Source: Rhizobium sp. BG4 (lineage in GTDB: Bacteria > Pseudomonadota > Alphaproteobacteria > Rhizobiales > Rhizobiaceae). Taken from it: 64,000 nucleotides of DNA. Positions 1 through 9,103 of this stretch are shown one piece after another; within the stretch, counting starts at the first letter, position 1; every line of letters begins with the position of its first letter. The translations under genes were made by a program, and so were the position numbers. Where the stretch lies: the NCBI RefSeq assembly GCF_016864575.1, contig NZ_CP044125.1, forward strand, positions 1,612,001-1,676,000, read 5' to 3'. The notes under the pieces were generated by a model, which saw only the letters and a program-made list of their open reading frames with translations, made no database searches and was not told the DNA's origin.

Positions 1-391
1 CCTACTCCAGTTGATGTTCAGCACGTCCGCCAACTGTTTGCCGTTGATCGGATTAGCCCAACCTAACGCGGCGCTGTTTCAATCGGCTTAAAGAAGAGGG
101 TTACCGGGAGGTTAATGCTAAAGTAGACCCACTCATGGTGAGGGGTTTCTTACTGGATATATTACAATTTTATCTATGCGTTAGATGCGCTGCCTCAGCG
201 AGGATTCGAGGCGTTATACTTTAATACATGCATCGTGCCACAACATTACAAGCGCCCGGCCAGAGTGACAAAAGCGTACGATTTCGGGAGGCATTCTGCA
301 CCGATCTGACGAAAATGGCGGCTTTTAAGTCTTCATTCACCAATTTTTTCCATGCTGTTGTGAAATTCTGCCGAAGTTCAAAGAGAGTTCC
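1..391. other. Left-edge region without a recognised gene
   Basis: No gene can be assigned here. A short plus-strand frame is open from the edge to a TAA at 89-91 (29 residues, not recognised), and other frames are also briefly open, so the tail of a gene to the left cannot be excluded. From about 100 to 390 the DNA is clearly richer in A+T than the coding parts of the window, as expected for a promoter region of the pilus-type gene that follows. A TATACT at 215-220 could be a -10 element, but no convincing -35 partner is seen. Confidence 0.4.
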
Positions 392-808
392 ATGTCGTCA
401 CGCGGCAAGACCGTTATCATGGCGTGCATTGCCGCCCTTCCTTGGTTCGCAAGCCCGCACTCTTCCCTGGCGGAAGAAGACATGCTGCGCGTTTACATGG
501 ATCACGCGCGCGTACTGAAGCTCGATCGCGCCGTCAGCAAGGTCATTGTCGGCAATGCGAAGGTTGCCGACGCGACGGTGGCGGATTCAAAGACGATCGT
601 GCTGACAGGCCGCAGCTTCGGGACAACAAACATCGTTCTTCTCGACGTGGACGGAAATGCCATTCTCGACCAGACGATCCTGGTGTCTATCGATGAAGGC
701 AACACGGTGCGCGTCTACCGTCAAACAGACCGCTCCGTCCTCTCCTGCTCTCCCACTTGCGAACAGCATACGCAGGAATCGGCGACGGCAGCAGGCACAG
801 GCGGCTAA
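392..808 (+). CDS. Pilus assembly protein with secretin N-terminal domain (CpaC/RcpA N-domain-like)
   Basis: A 138-residue protein with a signal peptide (hydrophobic stretch about residues 8-25, ending near SSLAEED). The rest matches the short N-terminal domain of Tad pilus secretins (the 'pilus formation protein N-terminal' family): a VLKLDRAVSKVIVGNAKVADA stretch and a later GTTNIVLLD segment. It lacks the secretin barrel, so it cannot form the outer-membrane ring alone and is probably a periplasmic accessory. The start is preceded by AGAGAG. It lies 80 bases before two TadE-like genes on the same strand, which supports the pilus assignment. The exact role is inferred. Confidence 0.8.
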   Translation: MSSRGKTVIMACIAALPWFASPHSSLAEEDMLRVYMDHARVLKLDRAVSKVIVGNAKVADATVADSKTIVLTGRSFGTTNIVLLDVDGNAILDQTILVSIDEGNTVRVYRQTDRSVLSCSPTCEQHTQESATAAGTGG

Positions 809-888
809 CGGCGCTGACGTATCCGCTCCGTTAAATTGTTGCTTCGCTCTGAAACGGAAAATCAACGAACGCGCCCTAGGATCGGCGG

Positions 889-1530
889 ATGACAAACTCG
901 CCCCAAAGCGCAGAACCTTGCCTGCAGAAGCAGCTCGCCGTAGCCAGTACGCCGAAGCGCGGCCGGTTTGGAATATTCATGCGCTCCAAGGACGGCTCCG
1001 CTGCAATTGAATTTGCTCTGCTCGCCATTCCTTACTTCATGGTGATCTTCGCAATCATCGAGACCTTAGTGGCCTTCGCGGCTGAAGAGTTGGTGTCGAA
1101 CGGCGTCGATACGATGGCCCGCAAGATGCGCACCGGCCAAATCACCTACAACCTGGGCCGAGCGACCGACGTAAACACCTCAGCAGCCTTCCGTCAGTCC
1201 TTCTGCAATGAAGTGTCGATCCTCATTCAGTGTTCAGCTTCCGAAGTGTCCACGCCCAACAAACTCTGGCTCGACGTCAGGACGTTTACGAATTTCTCGG
1301 ACATGCCGACCACCATTCCGATGAACACAACGGGCCTTGATACGTCCGGCATCCAGTATAGCCCCGGTGGCTCCGGTACGAGGAACATGGTGCGGGCCTA
1401 TTATAAATGGCAGGTCATCACCGATCTCGTGCGCCCCTATATCACGCCATACAAGACAACGACTGGCGCACGCCTCAACGAATACCTGATCGTTGCCACC
1501 GCGGCCTTCCAGAACGAGCAATATCCGTGA
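889..1530 (+). CDS. TadE-like pseudopilin 1
   Basis: A 213-residue protein with one N-terminal membrane segment preceded by a short cytoplasmic leader. The segment begins DGSAAIEFALLAIPYFMVIF (from about residue 36), the typical TadE/TadG signature with a Glu at position 5 of the mature protein and a likely prepilin peptidase site just before it. The remainder is predicted extracytoplasmic. TadE-like proteins are minor pseudopilins of Flp/Tad pilus systems. A later start at 979 (MRSKDGS) would also give a complete TadE domain. The stop codon overlaps the start of the next TadE gene by one base, so the two are translationally linked. Confidence 0.82.
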   Translation: MTNSPQSAEPCLQKQLAVASTPKRGRFGIFMRSKDGSAAIEFALLAIPYFMVIFAIIETLVAFAAEELVSNGVDTMARKMRTGQITYNLGRATDVNTSAAFRQSFCNEVSILIQCSASEVSTPNKLWLDVRTFTNFSDMPTTIPMNTTGLDTSGIQYSPGGSGTRNMVRAYYKWQVITDLVRPYITPYKTTTGARLNEYLIVATAAFQNEQYP

Positions 1531-2111
1531 TGATCCGCGCCTTTCGTCTCAACATCAGATCCAAGCTCATCGAGATTTTCGGCGATCGAACGGGCGTCGG
1601 CGCGATCGAATTCGCGATCCTTTTCCCGATTCTCATGATGCTCTATATCGGCGCCTTCGAGATCACGGTCGGGCTCAGCGTCAGCAAGCGCGCGGCTCGA
1701 TCTGCGGGTTCGGTTGCCGACATCGTAACGCAGCAGCAGAATGTCACCAAAAGCTCGCTTCAACAGTTCAGCAACGTGGCAAATGCCATCTTCGCGCCGT
1801 TCAATACATCACAGATGCAGATCAAGTTGACCGGCATCACGATTGACGCGAGCGCCAACGCAAAGGTGCTCTGGTCTTGGCAGAATAGCTCCACGACCGC
1901 ACCCTATGCAGCAAACTCTTTTGTAACCGGCGTTCCGTCCGACATGCAGAAGGCAAGCAGCTTCCTGGTGCGCGCCGAGTTGAGCATCCCCTACCAACTC
2001 TTCGCCTTCACTCCTGCCTTCCTGCCCGGCAACATGCAAACCCTGACGATCAGCCGGACCTATTATTACCGCCAGCGTCAAGGCGACAATATCCCCTGCG
2101 GCGACTGCTGA
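1530..2111 (+). CDS. TadE-like pseudopilin 2
   Basis: A 193-residue protein starting at the ATG that overlaps the previous stop by one base (TGATG). It carries the TadE signature GAIEFAILFPILMMLYIGAF at about residues 26-45, followed by an extracytoplasmic domain. Tandem TadE genes are usual in Tad loci, where they are thought to form minor pilus components processed by a prepilin peptidase. No prepilin peptidase, ATPase or Flp pilin is present inside this window, so the rest of the pilus machinery must be encoded elsewhere. A longer in-frame reading starting upstream inside the previous gene is unlikely because it would overlap that gene. Confidence 0.82.
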   Translation: MIRAFRLNIRSKLIEIFGDRTGVGAIEFAILFPILMMLYIGAFEITVGLSVSKRAARSAGSVADIVTQQQNVTKSSLQQFSNVANAIFAPFNTSQMQIKLTGITIDASANAKVLWSWQNSSTTAPYAANSFVTGVPSDMQKASSFLVRAELSIPYQLFAFTPAFLPGNMQTLTISRTYYYRQRQGDNIPCGDC

Positions 2112-2196
2112 GCCCTGCCCTGCAATTTGCCAAGCAAGCACGGGCGTTATATGCCTGAGCGCCATCGCGGCGTGATGCCGCACAGCAATTGGTCTG

Positions 2197-3420
2197 ATGA
2201 TGGCACGTGCATTTCTTTTCGTACTCGATTCCTTCGGTGTGGGCGGAAGCCCGGATGCTTCCAGCTATGGCGACGAGGGCGCTGATACGCTTGGGCATAT
2301 CGCCGAGTTCTGCGCTGCCGGCGCTGCCGATCGCGCCGGGCTGCGGTCCGGGCCGCTCCTGCTTCCGAATATGACGGCTCTGGGGTTGCTGCAGGCGGCG
2401 AAGGCTGCGACCGGGCGGTTTCCGGCGGGGATGCCGATGCCGGAGAAAGTTTACGGCATTCACGGATGCGCGAGCGAAGTCTCCCGCGGCAAGGATACGC
2501 CATCCGGGCATTGGGAGATCGCCGGTACGCCTGTCACCTTCGATTGGGGCTACTTCCCGACCGAGGGCGATGCCTTTCCGCCACAGCTGGTCGAGGCGCT
2601 CTGCTCGGCGGCCGACGTGCCCGGTATTCTCGGCAATTGCCATGCTTCGGGAACCGAGGTGATCGCCCGCTTCGGCGCGGAACATATCCGCACGGGCAAG
2701 CCGATCTGCTACACGTCGGCTGATTCCGTCTTCCAGGTTGCTGCCCACGAGAAGCATTTCGGGCTTGAGCGGCTGCTTGGTTTCTGCCGCATCGCCCGGG
2801 CGCTGCTCGACAGCTACAATATCGGCCGTGTCATCGCCCGGCCCTTTATCGGCGAGACGGCCTCGACCTTCGAACGGACCGGCAACCGGCGCGACTTCTC
2901 AGTACCGCCGCCGGAGCCGACGCTGCTCGACCGGCTGGTCACCGCCGAACGCAAGGTGCACGCCATCGGAAAGATCGGCGATATCTTCGCCCATCAGGGC
3001 GTTTCGCGGGTGATCAAGGCGAATGGCAACGAGGCGCTGATGGATGCGTCGTTGGCCGCCATGGACGAAGCGCAGGACGGCGAGCTGGTATTCACGAATT
3101 TCGTCGATTTCGACATGATCTACGGCCACCGCCGCGATGTTCCCGGCTATGCCGCCGCGCTCGAAGCCTTCGATGCGCGCCTTCCGGATGTGCATCGCAA
3201 GCTCGCGCCAGGCGATCTGGTGATCCTGACGGCCGATCATGGCTGCGATCCGACCTGGCGCGGCACCGACCACACGCGCGAACGCGTTCCGATCCTTGCC
3301 TATGGACCAGGGCTGCGCTCGCGCGATATCGGGATCCGCAGAACATATGCCGATATCGGCGAAACGGTTGCCCGGCATCTCGGCATTGCCGCCGGGCCGC
3401 ATGGGAGAAGCTTTTTATGA
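2197..3420 (+). CDS. deoB: Phosphopentomutase
   Basis: A 407-residue phosphopentomutase of the alkaline phosphatase superfamily, interconverting (deoxy)ribose 1-phosphate and 5-phosphate in nucleoside catabolism. Visible signatures are the N-terminal metal ligand in [12 protein letters not shown], the KDTPSGHWE segment whose Thr101 corresponds to the residue phosphorylated during catalysis, and C-terminal metal ligands in [10 protein letters not shown] and DHTRERVP. Two adjacent ATGs (2197, 2200) are possible starts. The TGA overlaps the start of add (ATGA), so deoB-add form an operon. Together with deoA, deoC, punA, cdd and upp close by, it completes a nucleoside salvage set. Confidence 0.97.
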   Translation: MMARAFLFVLDSFGVGGSPDASSYGDEGADTLGHIAEFCAAGAADRAGLRSGPLLLPNMTALGLLQAAKAATGRFPAGMPMPEKVYGIHGCASEVSRGKDTPSGHWEIAGTPVTFDWGYFPTEGDAFPPQLVEALCSAADVPGILGNCHASGTEVIARFGAEHIRTGKPICYTSADSVFQVAAHEKHFGLERLLGFCRIARALLDSYNIGRVIARPFIGETASTFERTGNRRDFSVPPPEPTLLDRLVTAERKVHAIGKIGDIFAHQGVSRVIKANGNEALMDASLAAMDEAQDGELVFTNFVDFDMIYGHRRDVPGYAAALEAFDARLPDVHRKLAPGDLVILTADHGCDPTWRGTDHTRERVPILAYGPGLRSRDIGIRRTYADIGETVARHLGIAAGPHGRSFL

Positions 3421-4385
3421 CATCGCATTTGAAGAAGGTTGAGCTGCACTGCCACCTGGAGGGCGCGGCCCCGCCGGCGCTGACGCTGGAACAGGCACGC
3501 AAGTACAATATCGACATCACGCGTTATCTCAGGGATGGCGCCTATGTCTGGCATGATTTTGCAAGCTTCCTGGAGTGCTACGACAAGGTTTCCGAGGTCT
3601 ACAAGACCGAGGAAGACTATGCGCTGCTGACGGAAACCTATCTCGCCGAGCTCTCCGGCATCGGGACGATCTATAGCGAGCTCATCGTCTCTCCCGATCA
3701 TGGCAAGCGTATCGGCCTCGGTGCCGATGCCTATATCGAAGGCGTCTGCGAAGGCATTCGCCGCGCCAAGGCCAAGAGCCGTATCGAGGCGCGGCTGATC
3801 GTTACCGGCGAACGTCACTTCGGCCCGGAAAGCGTGATCGGCGCTGCCGAATATGCGGCGAAGGCGCAAAACCCGCTGATCACCGGTTTCAACCTTGCCG
3901 GTGAAGAACGGATGGGCCGCGTGGCGGATTATGCCCGTGCTTTCGATATCGCCCGTGACGCCGGTCTCGGGCTGACGATCCATGCCGGCGAGGTCTGCGG
4001 CGCCTTCAGCGTCGAGGATGCGCTGAACGACGTGCGCCCGGCCCGCATCGGCCATGGTGTCAGGGCAATCGAGGATGCCGATCTCGTCAAGCGGCTGGCC
4101 GATCTCGGCACCGTGCTGGAAGTCTGCCCGGGCTCGAATATCGCGCTGAAGGTTTTCCCTGATTTCGCCTCGCATCCGCTGCGCAAGCTGAAGGAAGCCG
4201 GCGTGCGCGTGACGATCAGCTCGGACGATCCGCCGTTCTTCCATACCTCGCTGAAACGGGAATACGAGCTGGCCTCCGATGCCTTCGGCTTCAGCGACGC
4301 CGAGATCGACAATCTGACCCGCACCGGCATCGAGGCGGCCTTCGTCGATGACGACACGCGCCGGGCGCTGCTCGCGAAGCTCTGA
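3417..4385 (+). CDS. add: Adenosine deaminase
   Basis: A 322-residue adenosine deaminase, converting (deoxy)adenosine to (deoxy)inosine in the cytoplasm. The zinc and catalytic motifs are present: HCHLEG near the N-terminus, [14 protein letters not shown], and SSDDPPFF near the C-terminus, giving the expected His/His/His/Asp zinc set and the catalytic Glu of HAGE. The length is in the normal range for the bacterial family. The start ATG overlaps the deoB stop, so both are translated from the same message. The product inosine would feed the purine nucleoside phosphorylase encoded a few kilobases away on the other strand. Confidence 0.95.
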   Translation: MTSHLKKVELHCHLEGAAPPALTLEQARKYNIDITRYLRDGAYVWHDFASFLECYDKVSEVYKTEEDYALLTETYLAELSGIGTIYSELIVSPDHGKRIGLGADAYIEGVCEGIRRAKAKSRIEARLIVTGERHFGPESVIGAAEYAAKAQNPLITGFNLAGEERMGRVADYARAFDIARDAGLGLTIHAGEVCGAFSVEDALNDVRPARIGHGVRAIEDADLVKRLADLGTVLEVCPGSNIALKVFPDFASHPLRKLKEAGVRVTISSDDPPFFHTSLKREYELASDAFGFSDAEIDNLTRTGIEAAFVDDDTRRALLAKL

Positions 4386-4415
4386 CGCTCGCCGGCGCTG
4401 GGGATGATGCTGTGA

Positions 4416-4448
4416 AAATCGCCTGCACTCTTGCAGTCCGGGCGATTT
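4416..4448. terminator. Weak hairpin after add
   Basis: An 8-bp inverted repeat (AAATCGCC at 4416-4423 and GGCGATTT at 4441-4448) encloses a smaller TGCA/TGCA hairpin. It lies between add and upp. There is no T-run after it, so termination is only a possibility; it could equally be an RNA processing signal. Confidence 0.3.
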
Positions 4449-4494
4449 AGATGGAAGAAACGTCGGATAACAATAATCAAAGGAAGGCTTGGCC

Positions 4495-5124
4495 ATGGAA
4501 GGCGTAACCGTCATCGATCATCCGCTCGTCCAGCACAAACTGACGATCATGCGGCGCAAGGAGACATCGACGGGCAGCTTCCGCCGGTTGCTGCGCGAAA
4601 TCTCGACGCTGCTCTGCTACGAGGTCACCCGCGATCTCGAGCTGACGATGGAGACCATCGAAACGCCGCTGCAGACGATCCAGTCCCCGGTCCTTGAAGG
4701 CAAGAAGCTGGTTTTCGCCTCGATCCTGCGCGCCGGCAACGGCCTGCTCGAAGGCATGCTCGATCTCGTGCCCTCGGCCCGCGTTTCGCATATCGGCGTC
4801 TATCGCGATCACGAGACGCTGCAGCCGGTCGAGTATTTCTTCAAGGCGCCCGAAGATATTTCCGAGCGTCTGATCATCGTCGTCGATCCGATGCTGGCCA
4901 CGGGTAATTCGGCGATCGCGGCAATCGACAAGCTGAAGGAGCGTGGTGCGCGCAATATCCGCTTCCTCTGCCTGCTCGCGGCGCCGGAAGGCCTGAAGAA
5001 TTTCCGCGCGGAACATCCCGATGTGCCGGTCTTTACCGCGTCGATCGACAGCCATCTGAACGAGCAGGGCTACATCATGCCCGGCCTCGGCGATGCCGGC
5101 GACCGCATGTACGGGACGAAGTAA
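4495..5124 (+). CDS. upp: Uracil phosphoribosyltransferase
   Basis: A 209-residue UPRTase that makes UMP from uracil and PRPP. The PRPP-binding loop is seen as [12 protein letters not shown], and ILRAGNG and [12 protein letters not shown] near the C-terminus are also typical of the family. The ATG at 4495 gives the standard family length and has AGGAAGG about eight bases upstream; a TTG two codons earlier is less likely. It is 110 bases after add on the same strand and is probably transcribed at least partly on its own. A strong inverted repeat follows the gene. Confidence 0.96.
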   Translation: MEGVTVIDHPLVQHKLTIMRRKETSTGSFRRLLREISTLLCYEVTRDLELTMETIETPLQTIQSPVLEGKKLVFASILRAGNGLLEGMLDLVPSARVSHIGVYRDHETLQPVEYFFKAPEDISERLIIVVDPMLATGNSAIAAIDKLKERGARNIRFLCLLAAPEGLKNFRAEHPDVPVFTASIDSHLNEQGYIMPGLGDAGDRMYGTK

Positions 5125-5159
5125 AGTCAATTTCCGATTTACCAAATCGGTGCACAAAC

Positions 5160-5189
5160 ATGGCCCGGATCCGCGATCCGGGCCATTTG
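5160..5189 (+). terminator. Inverted repeat after upp
   Basis: A perfect 12-bp stem (left arm 5160-5171, ATGGCCCGGATC; right arm 5175-5186) with a three-base loop lies 36 bases after the upp stop. Only three T residues follow, so it is a probable but not textbook intrinsic terminator. Confidence 0.65.
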
Positions 5190-5286
5190 CGTTTCGGCGT
5201 TAGCAACTTGTCAGCAATTATGGCGTAGCAGCTTGAGAATGAGGCCTCGCATGATGCGCGGTTTATGCAGGAAGGATTTCTGTTTC

Positions 5287-5823
5287 ATGCTCATGCGTAC
5301 AGTCATTTTCGCGAGCATTGCCGCGGCTCTGGCGACCCAGGTGCCCTCGCTGTTTCTGGCGATGAGCCCGCAGCCGGCCGATACCCCCGTTTCCGCAAAT
5401 TACGTTTCCGCCGCACCCGATCAGGCTGCAGCGCCCTCGCCCATCGCAGGCAGCGGCAGCATGCGCCTGCAGGCTGACGCCCAGGGCCATTTCAACGGCG
5501 ACTTCAAGATCAACGGCAAGCCTGTTCAGGGCATGATCGACACGGGCGCGACCTATGTGGCGCTCAACGAAAGCCTTGCCCGCCGTCTCGGCTATGGCGG
5601 CAATCAGCTCGACTTCCGCTATGCCGTCAACACCGCGAACGGCCAGACCAAGGCCGCCCATGTCACGCTCGATCGCATGGAGATCGGCGGCATCCGGGTT
5701 CAGGGCGTCGAAGCCTTCGTTCTCCGGGATGATGCCCTGTCGCATACGCTTGTCGGCATGAGCTTCCTGAAGAAGCTCGACTCCTATTCCGTCGCCGACG
5801 GCGCGCTCAGCCTCAAGCAGTAA
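5287..5823 (+). CDS. Retropepsin-like clan AA aspartic protease (TIGR02281 type)
   Basis: A 178-residue protein with an N-terminal hydrophobic segment (about residues 4-25, signal anchor or signal peptide), a short Ala/Pro-rich linker and a single retropepsin-like domain. The active-site motif is MIDTGATYVALNES, followed by a second glycine-rich VGMSFLKKLDSY motif, as in the single-domain proteases of this family common in alphaproteobacteria. The domain probably acts in the periplasm as a dimer. The ATG at 5287 is chosen because CAGGAAGGA lies about 11 bases upstream; an earlier in-frame start exists at 5233. Its stop is two bases from the end of the convergent deoA gene. Substrate unknown. 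Confidence 0.8.
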   Translation: MLMRTVIFASIAAALATQVPSLFLAMSPQPADTPVSANYVSAAPDQAAAPSPIAGSGSMRLQADAQGHFNGDFKINGKPVQGMIDTGATYVALNESLARRLGYGGNQLDFRYAVNTANGQTKAAHVTLDRMEIGGIRVQGVEAFVLRDDALSHTLVGMSFLKKLDSYSVADGALSLKQ

Positions 5824-5825
5824 GA

Positions 5826-7133
5826 TCAGACGCGGCCAGATATGACCGGTGGCAGCTTCGGCTTGTCGCCGGATATCTTGTAATTCGCGATTATCGCAGC
5901 CGCAGCCCGTCCGGCGGCCGCATCGTCGGCGGCGTGGACGAAGGCGATCGGCTGGCCCTTTTCCACCTGCGTGCCGAGCGGCAGCAGGCCGGAGAAGCCG
6001 ACGCGATGGTCGATCCTGTCGGATGGATGCCGCCGCCCGCCGCCGAGATCGATGACGGCCATGCCGGCCTCTCTCGCATCACAGCTTGCCAGCCAGCCGC
6101 TCTCCGGCGCCAGCACCGGCTTCTGTACCGGCGCGGCCTTCAGATATCTGGCGGGGCTTTCGACGAAATCCACCGGGCCGCCAAGCATCGAGACCATCCG
6201 TGCGAAGGTTTCCATCGCGTGGCCTGAGGAGAGCGCTTGGCGCGCGCTCACTTCGCCATCCGCAAGCGAGGCGGCCACGCCGCTGCCGACAAGCATCTCG
6301 GCAGCAAAAGCCAGCACGATCGCTTCCAGCCGTGTGCCGGCCTTCTTGCCGGACAGAAAATCAAGGCAGTTCCAGATTTCGACGGCATTTCCGGCAGCGT
6401 CCGCCAGCGGCTCGTTCATATCGGTCAGCAGTGCCGAGGTCTTGACGCCTGCACCATTGGCAACCTCGACCAGCGAGCTTGCCAGCGTCTTCGCCTCATC
6501 GGCATCCGTCAAGAAAGCGCCACTGCCGGTCTTCACGTCGAGGATCAGCGTCTGCAATCCGGCAGCAAGCTTCTTCGACAGAATGGAGGCGGTGATCAGC
6601 GGGACGGAGTCCACGGTCGCGGTCACATCGCGCACGGCGTAGAGCTTGCCATCGGCAGGGGCTAGCGTGCCCGTCTGGCCGATGATGGCGCAACCGGCTT
6701 CCTTCACCACCTTGCGGAACAGGGCAGCATCCGGGGTGATCAGATAGCCTGGTATGGATTCCAGCTTGTCCAGTGTGCCACCGGTATGGCCGAGCCCGCG
6801 GCCCGAGATCATAGGCACGGCAAGGCCACAGGCTGCCGCGATCGGGGCCAGCATCAGTGAGACGTTGTCGCCAACGCCGCCGGTCGAATGCTTGTCGGCA
6901 ATGGGGCGGTCGATGCCTTCCCACGTCAGCATATCGCCGGAGTTAGCCATGGCCAGCGTCAGCGCCACCGTCTCGGCCCGGGTCATCCCCTCGAACCAGA
7001 CGGCCATGGCAAAGGCGCCGATCTGCCCCTCGGACAGATGCCCCTTTGCCAGCGCCGTGACGAAGGCTTCGATCTCTCCGGAAGAGAGCGTCTCGCCGTT
7101 TCGCTTTCGCCGGATGATCTCCTGCGGGATCAT
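5826..7133 (-). CDS. deoA: Thymidine phosphorylase
   Basis: A 435-residue pyrimidine nucleoside phosphorylase, close to the 440 residues of the E. coli enzyme. It splits thymidine or deoxyuridine with phosphate to base plus deoxyribose 1-phosphate. The phosphate-binding KHSTGGVGDNVS motif and an MISGRGLGHTGGTLDKLE segment are present. The start MIPQEIIRRKRNGE matches the family N-terminus; reading further upstream would run through deoC. It starts two bases after the deoC stop and is the last gene of the reverse-strand operon BMP-transporter-cdd-punA-deoC-deoA. It meets the forward protease gene tail to tail. Confidence 0.96.
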   Translation of the reverse strand: MIPQEIIRRKRNGETLSSGEIEAFVTALAKGHLSEGQIGAFAMAVWFEGMTRAETVALTLAMANSGDMLTWEGIDRPIADKHSTGGVGDNVSLMLAPIAAACGLAVPMISGRGLGHTGGTLDKLESIPGYLITPDAALFRKVVKEAGCAIIGQTGTLAPADGKLYAVRDVTATVDSVPLITASILSKKLAAGLQTLILDVKTGSGAFLTDADEAKTLASSLVEVANGAGVKTSALLTDMNEPLADAAGNAVEIWNCLDFLSGKKAGTRLEAIVLAFAAEMLVGSGVAASLADGEVSARQALSSGHAMETFARMVSMLGGPVDFVESPARYLKAAPVQKPVLAPESGWLASCDAREAGMAVIDLGGGRRHPSDRIDHRVGFSGLLPLGTQVEKGQPIAFVHAADDAAAGRAAAAIIANYKISGDKPKLPPVISGRV

Positions 7134-7135
7134 GC

Positions 7136-7912
7136 TCAGTAGCTCGAGGCCTTGGCGGGCGCGGGCTGCGTGCCGCTGAGGACCGCCAGGATATCGTCGA
7201 GCAGGCCGGACGCGCCGAAGCGGAAGGTCGAGGGCATCGGCCAGTCCGGCGTCATGATCGTTTCGGCGAGGCTGAGATAGAGTGCTGCGTCGGCGACCGA
7301 ACCGATCCCGCCTGCCGGCTTGAAGCCGACCTTGCGGCCGCTCTGGCGGATGGCGCGGATCATGATATCGGCGGCCTCGAGGGTGGCATTGACCGAAACC
7401 TTGCCGGTGGAGGTCTTGATGAAATCCGCACCGGCTTCGATCGCCAGCTCTGACGCGCGGCGGATAAGCGTGGGATCCTTGATCTCGCCGGTTTCGAGGA
7501 TGACCTTGAGCAGCGTGCCGCTGCCGCATTCGGCGCGGATGGCGGAAACCATGTCGGTGACAGCCTTCTCATTGCCCGCCAGGAACTTGCGGTAGGGAAT
7601 AACCAGGTCGATCTCGTCAGCGCCGTCGGCGATCGCTTCGCGGGTTTCGGCGGCTACATCGGCGATTTCCATGTCGCCCGACGGGAAGTTGACGACGGTT
7701 GCGATCCTGACCTTGTGGCCCTTGCCGAGAACGGTGCGGGCGCGGGCGACGAAACGCGGCCAGATGCAGATTGCGGCGCTGTTTCCGAAAGGCGTCTGCG
7801 CACGTTCGCAGAGCGCATCGATCTGCGCTTCGGTGCAGTCGTCCTTGAGGTTCGTCAGATCGAGCAGGGAGAGCGCGACTGCCGCCGTCTCCTTGTGCGT
7901 GTGATTAGTCAT
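7136..7912 (-). CDS. deoC: Deoxyribose-phosphate aldolase
   Basis: A 258-residue class I aldolase that splits 2-deoxyribose 5-phosphate into acetaldehyde and glyceraldehyde 3-phosphate. The Schiff-base lysine is the first Lys in DFIKTSTGK, and the second catalytic lysine is in GFKPAGGI. Length and motifs match E. coli DeoC (259 residues). The ATG at 7912 has a good GGAGG about seven bases upstream, which fixes the start. It overlaps the end of punA by eight bases and is followed by deoA after two bases, so the order punA-deoC-deoA is translationally coupled. Confidence 0.96.
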   Translation of the reverse strand: MTNHTHKETAAVALSLLDLTNLKDDCTEAQIDALCERAQTPFGNSAAICIWPRFVARARTVLGKGHKVRIATVVNFPSGDMEIADVAAETREAIADGADEIDLVIPYRKFLAGNEKAVTDMVSAIRAECGSGTLLKVILETGEIKDPTLIRRASELAIEAGADFIKTSTGKVSVNATLEAADIMIRAIRQSGRKVGFKPAGGIGSVADAALYLSLAETIMTPDWPMPSTFRFGASGLLDDILAVLSGTQPAPAKASSY

Positions 7913-8714
7913 TGTTGCTTCCTCCACCCGCGACCATTTCCTTGAGGATGGCTGCGAGACGCGCGCCGCCAACGGGCGCCATGTCTTTCGTTTCGTCGTG
8001 GCTGAGTTCGGCACCGGTCATGCCGGCCCCATAATTGGTGATTACCGACGCTGCTGCAACCCTGAGGCCCAACATTCGGGCAATGATCACTTCCGGCACC
8101 GTCGACATGCCGACGGCATCAGCGCCGAGAATGCGGGCCATGCGAATCTCGGCCGGTGTTTCGAAGCTCGGCCCGGAGAACCACATATAGACCCCGTGCG
8201 ACAGCTTGATGCCGAGCTTCTCGGCAGCCTTGCGCATCGCGACCGTGAGCTCAGCATCGTAGGCATTAGTCATGCCCACGAAGCGGCGATCGCTTTCCTC
8301 GCCGATCAGCGGGTTGATGCCGGAATAGTTTATGTGATCGGTGATCTGCATCACCGAACCCGGCGGCATTTCCTCGCGCAAGGATCCAGCCGAATTGGTC
8401 AGAAACAGCGACTGGACGCCGAGGCCCTTGAGAACCTCGATCGGCAGGCGCATGGCATTGGCATCGCCCTTTTCGTAGAAGTGCACGCGGCCCGAGAGCA
8501 TGATGACGGGTACGCCGCCGAGACGGCCGGCAACGACCTCGCCTGCATGGCCGGATACGGCGCTCACCGGAAAGCCGGGCAGATCCTTGTAGGCAACGCG
8601 AACCGGGTTCTCCAGCTCGCCGACGAGCGAGCCGAGGCCGGAACCGAGAATGATCCCGTGGCGCGGCACGAGCCCGCCGAGCTTTCCGACGAGCAGGTCG
8701 ATCGCCGCGTTCAT
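7905..8714 (-). CDS. punA: Purine-nucleoside phosphorylase (trimeric type)
   Basis: A 269-residue phosphorylase of the trimeric PNP family, releasing hypoxanthine or guanine from (deoxy)inosine or (deoxy)guanosine. Typical parts are GIILGSGLGSL (phosphate site), LSGRVHFYE, LTNSAGSL, a WFSGPSFETPAEIR segment and VITNYGAGMT. It is not of the hexameric DeoD type found in enteric bacteria. The start overlaps the end of cdd (ATGA), and the end overlaps deoC. It takes the inosine made by the nearby add product and passes (deoxy)ribose 1-phosphate to DeoB. The symbol punA is a family-based choice; xapA-like naming is also used. Confidence 0.93.
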   Translation of the reverse strand: MNAAIDLLVGKLGGLVPRHGIILGSGLGSLVGELENPVRVAYKDLPGFPVSAVSGHAGEVVAGRLGGVPVIMLSGRVHFYEKGDANAMRLPIEVLKGLGVQSLFLTNSAGSLREEMPPGSVMQITDHINYSGINPLIGEESDRRFVGMTNAYDAELTVAMRKAAEKLGIKLSHGVYMWFSGPSFETPAEIRMARILGADAVGMSTVPEVIIARMLGLRVAAASVITNYGAGMTGAELSHDETKDMAPVGGARLAAILKEMVAGGGSNND

Positions 8715-9100
8715 CCGAGTTCGGTCTCGAAGCTGAAGGGCAGAAGCTCTTCCATGGTCATGGTCTTCTTCACGCCCACCTCGTCACAGAGATAGATCTT
8801 GGTGTCCTTCGAGGCGAATTCCGAGATCTTCTGGCGGCAGCCGCCGCAGGGCGGGCAGAGCGGCAGCTTCTCGGCAATGACGGCCATCTCGACGATCTTC
8901 TTGGCGCCGCCCATGATCATGGCGCTGATTGCCGTCGGTTCGGCGCACCAGCCCTGCGGGAAGGAGAGGTTCTCGATATTGGCGCCGGTATAGACCTTGC
9001 CATCCTCGGCGCGGATGGCCGCGCCGACGGGGAATTTCGAATAGGGCGCGTGGGCGAAAGCCATGGCGCCGCGGGCGGCCTCGAACAGGTCGTGGGACAT
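8711..9100 (-). CDS. cdd: Cytidine deaminase
   Basis: A 129-residue homotetrameric-type cytidine deaminase, converting (deoxy)cytidine to (deoxy)uridine. The zinc site is complete: CAEPTA with the catalytic Glu, and PPCGGCRQ with the two further cysteines; the substrate-binding GANIENLSFP motif comes just before. Length is normal for the short family. It begins three bases after the stop of the permease gene on the same strand and overlaps punA by four bases, so salvage enzymes are co-transcribed with the importer. Confidence 0.95.
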   Translation of the reverse strand: MSHDLFEAARGAMAFAHAPYSKFPVGAAIRAEDGKVYTGANIENLSFPQGWCAEPTAISAMIMGGAKKIVEMAVIAEKLPLCPPCGGCRQKISEFASKDTKIYLCDEVGVKKTMTMEELLPFSFETELG

Positions 9101-9103
9101 GGA

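Noticed and set aside
228..518. 96-residue frame before and overlapping the pilus N-domain gene
   Set aside because: It overlaps the supported gene out of frame, has no ribosome site and no recognisable features.
5826..7529. Longer version of deoA with 130 extra N-terminal residues
   Set aside because: The extension runs through the end of deoC in another frame and is Arg/Gly-rich nonsense; MIPQEIIRRK is the family start.
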